DNA of 64,000 nt from an uncultured candidatus Porisulfidus sp. (lineage in GTDB: Bacteria; Pseudomonadota; Gammaproteobacteria; Poriferisulfidales; Poriferisulfidaceae): the NCBI GenBank assembly GCA_958431155.1, contig OY288106.1, positions 1 through 64,000 of the forward strand, in the 5' to 3' direction. The notes beneath the pieces were generated by a model. The model saw only the letters and a program-made list of their open reading frames with translations. It had not been told where the DNA came from and ran no database searches. Position numbers and translations under genes: made by a program. Below, in pieces: positions 1 to 7,530 of this stretch; positions within the stretch are counted from its first letter, which is position 1, and every line of letters begins with the position of its first letter.

Positions 1-417
1 CAGACCATTGGTCGGGCGGCGCGGCATATCAAGGGGAGCGCGCTCCTGTACGCCGACGAGATCACCGATTCAATGCGCCGGGCCATCGACGAAACCGACC
101 GTCGCCGCGCCAAGCAGCAGGAATTCAACCGCGAGCACGGGATCACCCCCCGGGGCATCGAGAAGCGGGTCGCCGACATCATGGAAGGCGCGGCCGGACG
201 TGCTCCCGGGAAACACGCCAAACGGGTCAGGTACGCTTCGGCCGAACCGGTCGAGCCATTGAGCCCGGAAGAGGCGCTCCGGAAGATCCGGGAGCTGGAG
301 CAGCAGATGTACCACCATGCGCGGGAACTGGAATTCGAGGAGGCGGCACGGTTGCGGGACGAAGCCCGCGCCATTCACGAGCAGACGTTCGGCGCAGAGC
401 TCAAGGCGGCGAGTTGA
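1..417 (+). CDS. uvrB: UvrABC system protein B, C-terminal part (5' truncated by window edge)
   Basis: The frame is open from base 1 and ends with TGA at 415-417, giving the last 138 residues of UvrB, the helicase-like damage-verification subunit of nucleotide excision repair. The first visible residues (QTIGRAARH, then a stretch ending YADEITDSM) belong to the end of helicase domain 2, where motif VI (QxxGRxxR) lies. The last 40 residues ([20 protein letters not shown], then [14 protein letters not shown]) are the UVR domain that binds UvrC. The extra internal ATG at 73 is not a start. The gene is complete at its 3' end; the rest lies left of the window. No terminator hairpin is visible in the 68 bases that follow. 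Confidence 0.96.
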   Translation, partial: QTIGRAARHIKGSALLYADEITDSMRRAIDETDRRRAKQQEFNREHGITPRGIEKRVADIMEGAAGRAPGKHAKRVRYASAEPVEPLSPEEALRKIRELEQQMYHHARELEFEEAARLRDEARAIHEQTFGAELKAAS

Positions 418-485
418 CCACACTCCGACCCACATAGCGGGAAAGAGGTGTAGGATTCGCAAAGTTGTCCATAGCTGGGATTGTG

Positions 486-679
486 ATGCACACCACTATC
501 GAGATTGATCACAGTCTGATGGCGAAAGCCATGGAAGCGGGCCAATTCAGGACTAAGGAAGCCACGGTTGAGGAGGGATTGCGCCTGCTTGTGCAAATCT
601 GGTCACAAGGACGAATCCGGGAATTGCGCGGAAATTGTGCTGGGAATGTTCGCTCGACGAGATACGGCGTGATCGGTGA
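486..679 (+). pseudogene. vapB: VapB-family antitoxin, frameshifted
   Basis: From ATG 486 the frame reads MHTTIEIDHSLMAKAMEA and continues to RIRELRGN, which is the N-terminal and central part of a VapB-type (DUF2191-like) antitoxin. The original frame then runs into unrelated sequence. One frame over, from base 638, the expected antitoxin tail is present (CWECSLDEIRRDR, the usual W-E-x-DLDxxR ending) and stops at TGA 677-679. Bases 633-637 hold five bases where six are needed. A missing A in a run of A residues (GGA-AAA-TTG becoming GGA-AAT-TG) explains it exactly. The stop overlaps the GTG start of the vapC stump by 4 bp, as in intact vapBC operons. It is very likely non-functional, unless the shift is a sequencing error. 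Confidence 0.8.
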
Positions 680-777
680 TCGTTATCAACTCTTCAAGTT
701 TGTTCAATCGAAACTTGGGGATTTGCGCATGGGCTGGCGCGGGGAAATTTCGGGTTCGATTCCGCTGGCAGTCTTGA
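676..777 (+). pseudogene. vapC: VapC toxin stump (about 10 codons, then foreign sequence)
   Basis: GTG 676 overlaps the end of vapB in GTGA fashion. The first ten codons read VIVINSSSLF, matching the start of a PIN-domain VapC, where the first catalytic aspartate normally sits in an 'ILVDTSVW'-like strand. Here that position is Asn. After about base 705 the sequence is the antisense of the fitA-type gene on the other strand, and the frame ends at TGA 775-777. The toxin is therefore deleted rather than point-mutated. The identification rests on position and ten codons, so it is tentative. Confidence 0.5.
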
Positions 778-949
778 ACAATTGGTGAATGGTCGTGCCT
801 AGCCCCTTTTCCGGCATTGGGTCTTTGGCAAGCGCATGGTGCAGGATTGCGCGTGCTTCTTCTTCCATGGAGCGGCCGTTTCCAGTCGCACGGAGACGAA
901 TCTTCTGCAGGATATCTTCGTCGAGATTTCGGATGGTGATGCGGGCCAC
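704..949 (-). CDS. fitA: FitA-type ribbon-helix-helix antitoxin, without a FitB partner
   Basis: The 81-residue protein starts at GTG 949, with an AGGAG Shine-Dalgarno 8 bases upstream. It reads VARITIRNLDEDILQKIRLR, then a GRSMEEEARAIL helix, and ends PRQPMRKSPSFD. This is the full FitA/VapB-like architecture: an N-terminal ribbon-helix-helix DNA-binding domain (about residues 1-40) and a C-terminal toxin-binding tail. In intact systems a FitB PIN-domain toxin follows immediately. Here the bases after the stop run into the antisense of the vapC stump, so the toxin is missing. The protein may still bind DNA and repress, or cross-neutralise a toxin elsewhere. Its upstream region (950-1144) is AT-rich and holds palindromes suited to autoregulation. 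Confidence 0.85.
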   Translation of the reverse strand: MARITIRNLDEDILQKIRLRATGNGRSMEEEARAILHHALAKDPMPEKGLGTTIHQLFKTASGIEPEISPRQPMRKSPSFD

Positions 950-1144
950 GGCGGTGCTCCTGCAATTCTTAAGGATCAGAATACACGGGTTTATGTTACA
1001 AATCCACCAAGATATTAGACACAAACTAGTTTGACTTCAATTAAAACAGAAATATTGAACACAAACCGATTTGATCATAATAGAATAAAGACAAATAATG
1101 TTGCGTATAACATGCCTTTTGCTCTCCCTGCGAGGGGTAGATCC
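950..1144 (-). promoter_or_regulatory. AT-rich upstream region of fitA with repeated palindromes
   Basis: This 195-base stretch has no credible gene and is much richer in A+T than its surroundings. It holds a perfect 12-bp palindrome, CAAACTAGTTTG (1022-1033). A related imperfect one, CAAACCGATTTG (1062-1073), lies exactly 40 bp further on, and each is preceded by ACA. Two similar dyads on one DNA face upstream of a ribbon-helix-helix gene are what an autoregulatory operator looks like. The binding role is inference. Confidence 0.45.
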
Positions 1145-2140
1145 CTAACTCCGAACAAGACGGACCAAGGTGCGGCCGCGGGCGCGGCCTTCAAGATATT
1201 GCAGGAACCGGCCGGGCAGATCCTCCAAGCCGATCGTGTCCGACACTAGCGGTTCCAGATCCTCCGGGCGGAGAGTTTCGAACAGCCGGCCCCAGGCCCG
1301 GCGGCGCCGATCCATCGGGCAATTGGCCGACGTCACGCCCAGAATACTGACTCCGCGGATGATGAACGGTATGACGGAGCCTTGGAACGCGTTGCCGGTG
1401 GCGCGTCCGATACTGACTACGCTGCCCCAAGGCCGGGTCATGCGCACCAGCAAGGGCAGTGCATTGCCGCCCAGGTTATCGATGGCCCCGGCAATTTCGG
1501 ACTTTGCTAGGCCTTCCGGGTCTCCGGACAGATCAAAAGGCTCCCGGATCTCGTTCGCGCCGAGCGCGCGTAGGGCCTCATGTGCTTCGGGCTTCCCGGT
1601 CATGGCGATCGTCGAATAGCCCAGCCGGTTGAGCAGCAGGATGGCCAAGCTGCCGACACCGCCACTCGCGCCGGTCACGAGGACCGGGCCGGTATCCGGT
1701 GTGACGTGGTTTTCCTGCAGGCGTTCGATGGCCAGCATTGCGGTAAATCCGGCGGTGCCCAGGATGCTTGCCGAGCGCGCAGTGAAGGGAGGTGGGATAT
1801 TGATGAGGGAATCTCCGGGCACGCGCAGTCGCTCGGCGAACCCGCCGTCGCGGGTCTCGGACAACCCGCAGCCGGTTATCAGGACCGGCTGTCCGACCGT
1901 GAATCTCTCGTTCTCGCTGTGCACCACGGAGCCGGCCGCATCGATTCCACCGATCAGGGTTGGCACGCGCAGGATTGGTGCCGCGCCGGTCGCGGCCATC
2001 GCATCCTTGTAGTTGATCGCGGAGAACTCCGGCGCGATCACCACGTCGCCGGGGCTCAAATCCTCAACCGAGACCCGCACGATTTCGCAACGGGACTCCC
2101 CGTCGGCCCGGAGGCGCAATGCGCGGTAGGAATCGGTCAT
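1145..2140 (-). CDS. acuI: Acrylyl-CoA reductase family (YhdH/AcuI) zinc-free alcohol dehydrogenase
   Basis: The 331-residue protein is a medium-chain dehydrogenase/reductase of the YhdH/AcuI group, NADPH-dependent reductases of acrylyl-CoA and similar enones. The GroES-like N-terminus contains SAINYKDAMA (family signature NYKDA). The Rossmann domain begins with VTGASGGVGSLA at about residue 150. No zinc-ligand cysteines of classical alcohol dehydrogenases are present, as expected for the group. The ATG at 2140 shares the sequence ATGA with the purK stop, so translation is probably coupled to purK. Longer upstream reading in this frame lies inside purK and is not real. The metabolic link to purine synthesis is not obvious; the placement may reflect only transcriptional read-through. 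Confidence 0.88.
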   Translation of the reverse strand: MTDSYRALRLRADGESRCEIVRVSVEDLSPGDVVIAPEFSAINYKDAMAATGAAPILRVPTLIGGIDAAGSVVHSENERFTVGQPVLITGCGLSETRDGGFAERLRVPGDSLINIPPPFTARSASILGTAGFTAMLAIERLQENHVTPDTGPVLVTGASGGVGSLAILLLNRLGYSTIAMTGKPEAHEALRALGANEIREPFDLSGDPEGLAKSEIAGAIDNLGGNALPLLVRMTRPWGSVVSIGRATGNAFQGSVIPFIIRGVSILGVTSANCPMDRRRRAWGRLFETLRPEDLEPLVSDTIGLEDLPGRFLQYLEGRARGRTLVRLVRS

Positions 2141-3306
2141 GCGCTTAACTCTTGGTACAGCGAGCAGGCGCGCGCATAGGCGGCGTCCGGATCGGGGTCT
2201 AGGACGCAGAGGTGTCCCATCTTGCGCCCAGGGCGTGCTTCTTTCTTGCCGTACAGATGCAACCGGACGGCCGGGTCGCCCTGAAGCAGTGCCCAGTCGG
2301 GCTCGCGGCCGTTCCAGAGGTCTCCGAGCAGGTTGATCATCACGGCGGGCGTGTGCTGCGTGGGTGCGCCGAGTGGAAGTCCGCACAAGATCCGCGCCTG
2401 TTGCTCGAACTGGGAAGCAACGCAGGCATCCAGCGTGTAGTGGCCGCTGTTGTGGGGGCGGGGTGCCATTTCATTGAAGAAGACACCGTCGGACGTGATG
2501 AAGTATTCGACCGCCAGCACCCCGTGATAGTCTAGTGCGTCGGCAATCTTGCGCGCGCTGTCTTGGACCTGTTCCTGGACGACTCCAGAGATATCTGCCG
2601 GAGCGCGGGAGCAGTGCAGGATCCCGTTGCGGTGCTCGTTTTCCGCGACCGGGTAGGCGATGCTGTGCTCGCAGTCCCGGGCCACGATCACGGAGACTTC
2701 CTGCTGCAGGTCGAGCTGGCGCTCCAGTACACACGACACGTTGCCGAATCGGGCAAACGCCGCCTCCGCATCGGCGGGGCTTTCGACGACCGCCTGGCCC
2801 TTGCCGTCATAGCCCAGGCGGTCGGTCTTCAGGATGCAGGGGAAGCCGATATGCTCCAATGCGGCGGGGAGTTGTGCCGCTTCTTCGATGGGCTGGTAGG
2901 GGACCGGGGGTGTGGCGGGTGTGTGTTGCGTAGCAAAATTCTTTTCCGCCAGCCGGCTTTGCGCGACGGACAGAGGCTGGGCATCGGGTCGGACCGTAAT
3001 CCGGTTGCGCAGGTACTCTACCGCTTGGGCTGGGACCGCCTCGAATTCGTAACTGGCGGCCTCGCACATCTCGCTGAGCCGGTCCAGTGCCTCCGCATGG
3101 TCGTATCCGGCAACCAGGTGTTCATCGGCGAGGAGCCCGGCCGGGCAAGGTTCGCTCGGCTCCAGCACGACGACGCGGTAGCCTAGGCGTTGCGCGGCCT
3201 CGGTGAACATGCGGCCCAGCTGGCCGCCGCCCAGCATGCCGAGGTTGGCGCCTGGCGCAAGGGGTTCAGTCGAGTTTCTGCTCAAGGACGGAGCGGGTCT
3301 GGGCAT
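2137..3306 (-). CDS. purK: 5-(carboxyamino)imidazole ribonucleotide synthase
   Basis: This is an ATP-grasp enzyme that carboxylates AIR to N5-CAIR with ATP and bicarbonate, feeding PurE in purine synthesis. The N-terminus has [13 protein letters not shown], the PurK nucleotide-fold signature. The ATP-grasp core is visible as the stretches [13 protein letters not shown] and [14 protein letters not shown]. The start is uncertain: ATG 3306 and TTG 3285 are both in frame, both inside the end of purE, and neither has a good ribosome site. The mature fold begins only a few residues before GMLGG. The downstream stop overlaps the acuI start. About 389 residues, within the family range. Confidence 0.96.
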   Translation of the reverse strand: MPRPAPSLSRNSTEPLAPGANLGMLGGGQLGRMFTEAAQRLGYRVVVLEPSEPCPAGLLADEHLVAGYDHAEALDRLSEMCEAASYEFEAVPAQAVEYLRNRITVRPDAQPLSVAQSRLAEKNFATQHTPATPPVPYQPIEEAAQLPAALEHIGFPCILKTDRLGYDGKGQAVVESPADAEAAFARFGNVSCVLERQLDLQQEVSVIVARDCEHSIAYPVAENEHRNGILHCSRAPADISGVVQEQVQDSARKIADALDYHGVLAVEYFITSDGVFFNEMAPRPHNSGHYTLDACVASQFEQQARILCGLPLGAPTQHTPAVMINLLGDLWNGREPDWALLQGDPAVRLHLYGKKEARPGRKMGHLCVLDPDPDAAYARACSLYQELSA

Positions 3307-3763
3307 CCCGAAAGGCATCCAGGCGTTCCGCCAGATCCGGATCTTCGCCGGCCAGTATTGCCGCAGCAAACAGCGCGGCATTCGCGGCTCCGGGCGCACC
3401 GACGGCGAAAGTGGCGACGGGGATGCCCTTCGGCATCTGCACGATCGACAGCAGGGAGTCCCAGCCCTGTAGTGCGGTGGCGTTGATGGGAACGCCGAGC
3501 ACCGGTAACGGAGTCATGGCTGCCAGCATGCCGGGCAGGTGCGCGGCTCCGCCGGCGCCGGCGATCAGGCAGCGGATTCCGCGGTCGCGGGCGCCGCGTG
3601 CGAATTCTGCCATCAGGTCGGGAGTGCGGTGCGCGGAAACCACCTGCGCGAGATAAGGTACCTCCAGCGCGTCCAATTGTTCGGCTGCAGCCTTCATGGT
3701 GTCCCAATCGCTGCGGCTCCCCATCACGATGGCGACGGGCGGTGCCGGATCCGGGTTGGTCAT
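3266..3763 (-). CDS. purE: 5-(carboxyamino)imidazole ribonucleotide mutase, class I PurE
   Basis: The 165-residue protein converts N5-CAIR, made by PurK, to CAIR. All class I PurE signatures are present: [12 protein letters not shown] near the N-terminus, VVSAHRTPD with the catalytic histidine, and [11 protein letters not shown] for substrate binding. It is the first gene of purE-purK-acuI. The operon is transcribed away from purC, which starts only 56 bases from this start codon, so the two purine units share a divergent promoter region. No convincing PurR operator could be picked out there. Confidence 0.97.
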   Translation of the reverse strand: MTNPDPAPPVAIVMGSRSDWDTMKAAAEQLDALEVPYLAQVVSAHRTPDLMAEFARGARDRGIRCLIAGAGGAAHLPGMLAAMTPLPVLGVPINATALQGWDSLLSIVQMPKGIPVATFAVGAPGAANAALFAAAILAGEDPDLAERLDAFRDAQTRSVLEQKLD

Positions 3764-3819
3764 GGGCGACTCGGTAACGGCTTGTGGAAACAGCGAATTA
3801 TACTCCCCAGTGGTTCATA

Positions 3820-4746
3820 ATGGGCGTTTCCACCGAGGTTCCGACAACCGTGCCTCCCGTATTTCGGACCGATCTTGCCCATTTGCCCCGCCTTGCCGAA
3901 GGGAAGGTGCGGGATTTGTATGAAATCGACGCCCAGCACATGCTGATGGTGGCGACCGACCGGCTGTCGGCCTTCGATGTGGTGCTGCCAACGCCGATCC
4001 CGGAGAAAGGGAAGATCCTGACCGCTGTTTCCGAGTTCTGGTTCGACCGTTTGCGGCCCATCGTGGCGAATCACCGTTGCCCGCTGATGCTGGAGAATTT
4101 GCCGCTGGAGCCTGAGGAACGCGCGATGCTGGCCGATCGCAGCCTGCGGGTGCGGCGGCTTGAGCCGCTGCCGGTGGAGGCGGTGGTCCGCGGCTACCTG
4201 ATCGGGTCGGGCTGGAAGGATTATCAGCGCGACGGACAGGTGTGCGGGATCGACCTGCCGTCTGGTCTGGCCTTGGCCGGGCGCCTTCCGGAGCCACTGT
4301 TCACTCCCGCGACCAAGGCCCGGCCGGGAGAGCACGACGAGAATATCAGTTTCGAGAGGGTGGTGGACCTAATCGGGCGGGAGCGCACGGAAGAAGTGCG
4401 GGACGTGAGCTTGCGGTTGTATGTCGAGGCCAGCGCCCATGCTCGAGAGCGCGGCGTGATCATCGCCGACACCAAGTTCGAGTTCGGGTTGAACGAAGAA
4501 GGAACACTGGTGCTGATCGACGAGGTGCTGACGCCGGACTCTTCCCGCTTCTGGAACGCGGACGATTGGCATGCGGGTGAAAATCCGTACAGTTTCGACA
4601 AACAGTTCGTGCGCGACTGGTTGGAGACTCTGGACTGGGACAAGCGACCGCCCGGGCCGAAAATTCCGGCCAACATCGTTGAGCGCACCACGGAACGTTA
4701 CCGACAGATTGGCCGCCGCCTGTGCGGCGAATCAATCTTCGACTAA
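3820..4746 (+). CDS. purC: Phosphoribosylaminoimidazole-succinocarboxamide synthase (long form)
   Basis: The enzyme joins CAIR, the PurE product, to aspartate with ATP, giving SAICAR. From ATG 3820 it has 308 residues and shows LAEGKVRDLYEID, ATDRLSAFDVVLPTPIP, VEAVVRGYLIGSGW and IIADTKFEFG, which are the SAICAR synthetase phosphate- and substrate-binding motifs. At about 308 residues it is the long form found in many proteobacteria and in yeast, not the 237-residue enterobacterial form. An in-frame GTG at 3784 would add 12 unlikely residues, including part of the promoter. Divergent from purEK. Confidence 0.96.
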   Translation: MGVSTEVPTTVPPVFRTDLAHLPRLAEGKVRDLYEIDAQHMLMVATDRLSAFDVVLPTPIPEKGKILTAVSEFWFDRLRPIVANHRCPLMLENLPLEPEERAMLADRSLRVRRLEPLPVEAVVRGYLIGSGWKDYQRDGQVCGIDLPSGLALAGRLPEPLFTPATKARPGEHDENISFERVVDLIGRERTEEVRDVSLRLYVEASAHARERGVIIADTKFEFGLNEEGTLVLIDEVLTPDSSRFWNADDWHAGENPYSFDKQFVRDWLETLDWDKRPPGPKIPANIVERTTERYRQIGRRLCGESIFD

Positions 4747-4758
4747 AGGAGAGGACTT

Positions 4759-5124
4759 ATGAAAAATATGGATGAACCCGGGAAGGCCCCGGAAGTCCGC
4801 ATCGCGGAATTGGAGAAACTTACCGGCCGCCTGCGCATTGGCTTGGTCTTGGTCGGATCACTAATCCTGTACCAGGGCACCTGGGAAATGGGGTTGCTGG
4901 GCCCGGTCCGGGTATATGCGACGGAGGTCTACGCCAGCCAGTTCATCTTGGAAGACGAGGACCAGAAAGTGTACGGCCGCTGGGAGGTGACGGAGGAGGA
5001 GGGTCCGGCGCGATTCATGGTGTTTGGTGATGGCCCGGATTACGTTCGGATCAGTGCGGAAGGGCTGGAGCAGCGGGCGGATCGCGTCATGCCTGAGCCT
5101 GCTCTGGAAGAGATGGTTGATTGA
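4759..5124 (+). CDS. Small predicted membrane-anchored protein of unknown function
   Basis: The 121-residue protein has a good AGGAG site 8 bases before ATG 4759 and follows purC by 12 bases. Residues 1-25 are charged and probably helical (RIAELEKLTGRLRIG). A single hydrophobic segment follows at about 26-42 (LVLVGSLILYQGTWEMG), and then a polar domain of about 80 residues. That domain has the pattern SQFILEDEDQKVYGRWEV, suggestive of beta strands. No family was recognised. The N-terminus would sit in the cytoplasm and the beta-rich part outside, by the positive-inside rule. It lies between purine and ribosomal protein genes and could be read through with purC. Confidence 0.8.
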   Translation: MKNMDEPGKAPEVRIAELEKLTGRLRIGLVLVGSLILYQGTWEMGLLGPVRVYATEVYASQFILEDEDQKVYGRWEVTEEEGPARFMVFGDGPDYVRISAEGLEQRADRVMPEPALEEMVD

Positions 5125-5184
5125 CAGCGCAATTCAGCTAAATTAGCCGAGTCTGATAAACTAGCCGCCTTCGTGGGACCCACA

Positions 5185-5628
5185 ATGAAGAGCAAGACAC
5201 TGACCCGCAGCACGGTTAGCGCCAAATCTGGTGCTGGCAACTGGTACGTGGTGGATGCCGCCGACCAGGTCTTGGGACGCTTGGCGACCCAGGTGGCGCA
5301 CTGCCTGCGCGGCAAGCACCGGCCCGACTGGACGCCGCATGTGGATGCGGGCGACCACGTCATTGTTCTCAACGCTTCTTCGGTGCGAGTGACCGGAAAC
5401 AAGCGAGCCGACAAGATGTACCACCACCACACCGGGTACGTGGGCCACCTGCGCAGCGAGTCGTTCGAGGATCTGCAGACTCGCGCGCCCCAGAAGATTA
5501 TCGAATTGGCGGTCCGCGGAATGCTCCCCAAGAGCCGACTGGGGCGACGCATGCTGCGTCGACTGCATGTCTATGTCGGGAGCGATCACCAGCATGCTGC
5601 GCAGCAGCCTGCCGCGCTGGGGACCTGA
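5185..5628 (+). CDS. rplM: 50S ribosomal protein L13
   Basis: The 147-residue protein has the L13 signatures [35 protein letters not shown] and [16 protein letters not shown] 5185 gives the usual N-terminus (MKSKTLTRS); the in-frame GTG at 5173 is less likely. A perfect -35 hexamer TTGACA lies at 5121-5126, at the stop codon of the preceding gene, but no well-spaced -10 was found. The gene is followed 2 bases later by rpsI, the universal bacterial rplM-rpsI pair. L13 binds 23S rRNA early in large-subunit assembly. Confidence 0.98.
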   Translation: MKSKTLTRSTVSAKSGAGNWYVVDAADQVLGRLATQVAHCLRGKHRPDWTPHVDAGDHVIVLNASSVRVTGNKRADKMYHHHTGYVGHLRSESFEDLQTRAPQKIIELAVRGMLPKSRLGRRMLRRLHVYVGSDHQHAAQQPAALGT

Positions 5629-5630
5629 GC

Positions 5631-6023
5631 ATGGCCGCGTCAGTTTTCTTAGGCACCGGACGCCGCAAAAACTCGACCGCCCGGGTACGGCTGAGCGAGG
5701 GCTCTGGAAAGATGCGAATCAACAGTCGCGATCTCAAGGACTACTTCGTCCGCGAGACGGCCCGCATTCAGGTCTGCCAGCCGCTGGCCGTGTGCGACAT
5801 GCTGGGTAAATTCGACTTGGACGCCAAGGTGTCCGGCGGCGGCATCAGCGGCCAGGCCGGGGCCATCAGGCTCGGCATTGCCCGGGCACTGCTTTCCTAC
5901 AATGAAGAGAATCGTGCGCAACTGCGACAAGGCGGGTTCCTGACCCGTGATGCAAGAATAGTCGAACGTAAGAAAGTTGGGTTAAGAAAGGCCCGCAAGG
6001 ACATTCAGTACTCCAAACGCTGA
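5631..6023 (+). CDS. rpsI: 30S ribosomal protein S9
   Basis: The 130-residue protein begins with [14 protein letters not shown] and ends [17 protein letters not shown], the S9 C-terminal tail that reaches the ribosomal P site. The central [20 protein letters not shown] is the conserved S9 core. Co-transcribed with rplM at a 2-base gap. A hairpin follows the stop codon at 6033-6067. Confidence 0.98.
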   Translation: MAASVFLGTGRRKNSTARVRLSEGSGKMRINSRDLKDYFVRETARIQVCQPLAVCDMLGKFDLDAKVSGGGISGQAGAIRLGIARALLSYNEENRAQLRQGGFLTRDARIVERKKVGLRKARKDIQYSKR

Positions 6024-6032
6024 TTTGAGTCA

Positions 6033-6067
6033 CTGAAACCTTCCGGGTGCTCCTGGAAGGCTTTCAG
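6033..6067 (+). terminator. Candidate terminator hairpin after rpsI
   Basis: CTGAAACCTTCC is complementary to GGAAGGCTTTCAG with one bulged base, giving a stem of about 12 pairs with a loop of about 10. The following bases (GATTTTCC) hold only a short U run, so intrinsic termination would be weak. Position directly after the rplM-rpsI stop supports the reading. Confidence 0.45.
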
Positions 6068-6182
6068 GATTTTCCAAAACCTAATCTGCCGAACCAAAAC
6101 CTGTTGTTCAGGGCTTTGCGCCTTGAATGCAGATGTTTTGGTAGGGCGCGAACTGTTAATTTCAACCCAAATAGGGGGAAAC

Positions 6183-7088
6183 ATGAAAAATTGGAAATTG
6201 ATCGCTGTCTTTGCAGCGACTCTAACCGGGGCAGCCATGCCGGCTCACGCCGAGATCGACCTCTCGGCCAACTTCGGCATCATGTCCGATTACATCTACC
6301 GCGGCTTCCATCAGAGCGATGCCGTGGCCAACGGGGGGATAGACCTGGCAGCAGGTCCGTTCTATCTGGGCACTTGGCTCGCTGATCTTGATTCCGGCAA
6401 CGGAGTGGAAATCGACGTCTACGGAGGCTTGGCGTGGGAGTTCGAGAACGGGTTCTCCGCATATGTCGGTTATACCGCCTATCGTTACACGGAAGATGAC
6501 GATGGAGCGTATGAAGATGTGGCCGTAGCTGCGGTAAAAGGTGATGGGACGGCCATTATTGCGTATGCCTACGAGGATGAGGATGGGAATTCTCTTTATA
6601 TTGCGCCAGATGGAACGACTCAGTACACGATAGACGATGAAGGTGTCGCCACGATGATTGGGCCGAATGATGACTCCTCCTACACGGGGGATGTTGCGGA
6701 CCTGGCGACTGTTACGGAATGTACCGGGACCGGCTTCGACAAGGACTACGACGAAATCAACCTTGGCGTGGGCTATGCCAAGGGCGATTTCTCGGCCAGT
6801 CTGGACTACGCCATCGGTGAGCACGAGAATTTCTGCGGCGATGATGACAATGACTACGATATTGCCATGCTGACCTTGGACTACAAAGGTGCTTATGTAA
6901 CGTTCGGAACCTACGGAATCAGCGAGGATGACGAGGACAAGGGTGAGCCGGAAGGCGATTACGTCGAGGTTGGCTATGCCACCACGATCAACGACATTGA
7001 TTTCGCGGTTTACCTAGTCGATTCAGACGAAGATATTGATGACGAAACCCGCCTCGGGATGAGTGTGAGCTACGGATTCGGGCTGTAA
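6183..7088 (+). CDS. TorF-family putative porin with an acidic insertion
   Basis: From ATG 6183, with an AGGGGG site, the 301-residue product has a signal peptide (MKNWKLIAVFAATLTGA, cleavage probably after PAHA). The mature N-terminus (EIDLSANFGIMSDYIYRGFH) is the signature of the TIGR02001/TorF family of putative outer-membrane porins. Alternating strands such as NLGVGYAKGDFSASLDYAIG and a final aromatic-rich strand (LGMSVSYGFGL) fit a beta barrel. At about 301 residues it is longer than I expect for the family. Roughly residues 103-182 form a very acidic insertion with lower-GC codons, including YEDEDGN at residue 130. The same short motif recurs in the lipoprotein encoded next (7531-8979). 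The transported substrate cannot be told from sequence. Confidence 0.85.
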   Translation: MKNWKLIAVFAATLTGAAMPAHAEIDLSANFGIMSDYIYRGFHQSDAVANGGIDLAAGPFYLGTWLADLDSGNGVEIDVYGGLAWEFENGFSAYVGYTAYRYTEDDDGAYEDVAVAAVKGDGTAIIAYAYEDEDGNSLYIAPDGTTQYTIDDEGVATMIGPNDDSSYTGDVADLATVTECTGTGFDKDYDEINLGVGYAKGDFSASLDYAIGEHENFCGDDDNDYDIAMLTLDYKGAYVTFGTYGISEDDEDKGEPEGDYVEVGYATTINDIDFAVYLVDSDEDIDDETRLGMSVSYGFGL

Positions 7089-7130
7089 GCGGTTGTTGAA
7101 TCGCACGCTCGGAGCAATCTGGCACTGGGG

Positions 7131-7155
7131 GGCCTGTCCGCTTTGCGGGCAGGCC
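7131..7155. terminator. Hairpin between the TorF gene and tRNA-Ser
   Basis: GGCCTGTCCGC and GCGGGCAGGCC form an 11-pair stem (one G-U pair) with a TTT loop. It lies 43 bases after the porin stop and faces a convergent tRNA-Ser, so it may stop transcription from either side. There is no long U tract. Confidence 0.5.
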
Positions 7156-7204
7156 TTGCCGGTCTATAGAGGTGCCGGATAGTGGCTGCTCTTTTTGATG
7201 TGCA

Positions 7205-7294
7205 TGGCGGAGAGTGAGGGATTCGAACCCTCGGTACGACAAGTCGCACAACGGTTTTCGAGACCGCCCCGTTCGACCACTCCGGCAACTCTCC
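7205..7294 (-). tRNA. tRNA-Ser (anticodon CGA)
   Basis: On the minus strand the acceptor arms GGAGAGT and ACTCTCC pair over seven bases, followed by discriminator G and an encoded CCA (7205-7207). The T arm is GAGGGTTCGAATCCCTC. The anticodon loop CTCGAAA gives anticodon CGA, reading UCG serine codons. A long variable arm (TTGTGCGACTTGTCGTACC region) is present, as required for class II tRNA-Ser. Length with CCA is 90 bases. Confidence 0.97.
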
Positions 7295-7530
7295 GCTGCG
7301 TAGCGTACCATTAGCCGGATTCATGCACACAACCGGTTTTTCTATAGGCCGTATGGCATGTCGAGATGGAACGATCTAAGGCGATTCAGCTTCTTAATTT
7401 TGGGATTTTTTGCGATGGGGGACATACAAAATTTCCCGACAGGGTTTCATGTAGAATACAAGCCCCTTGCTTGATCAAAGCGCGACATGCGCCTTGTCAT
7501 GTAGCCGTGACATCTAACTCAGAGAAGAAG

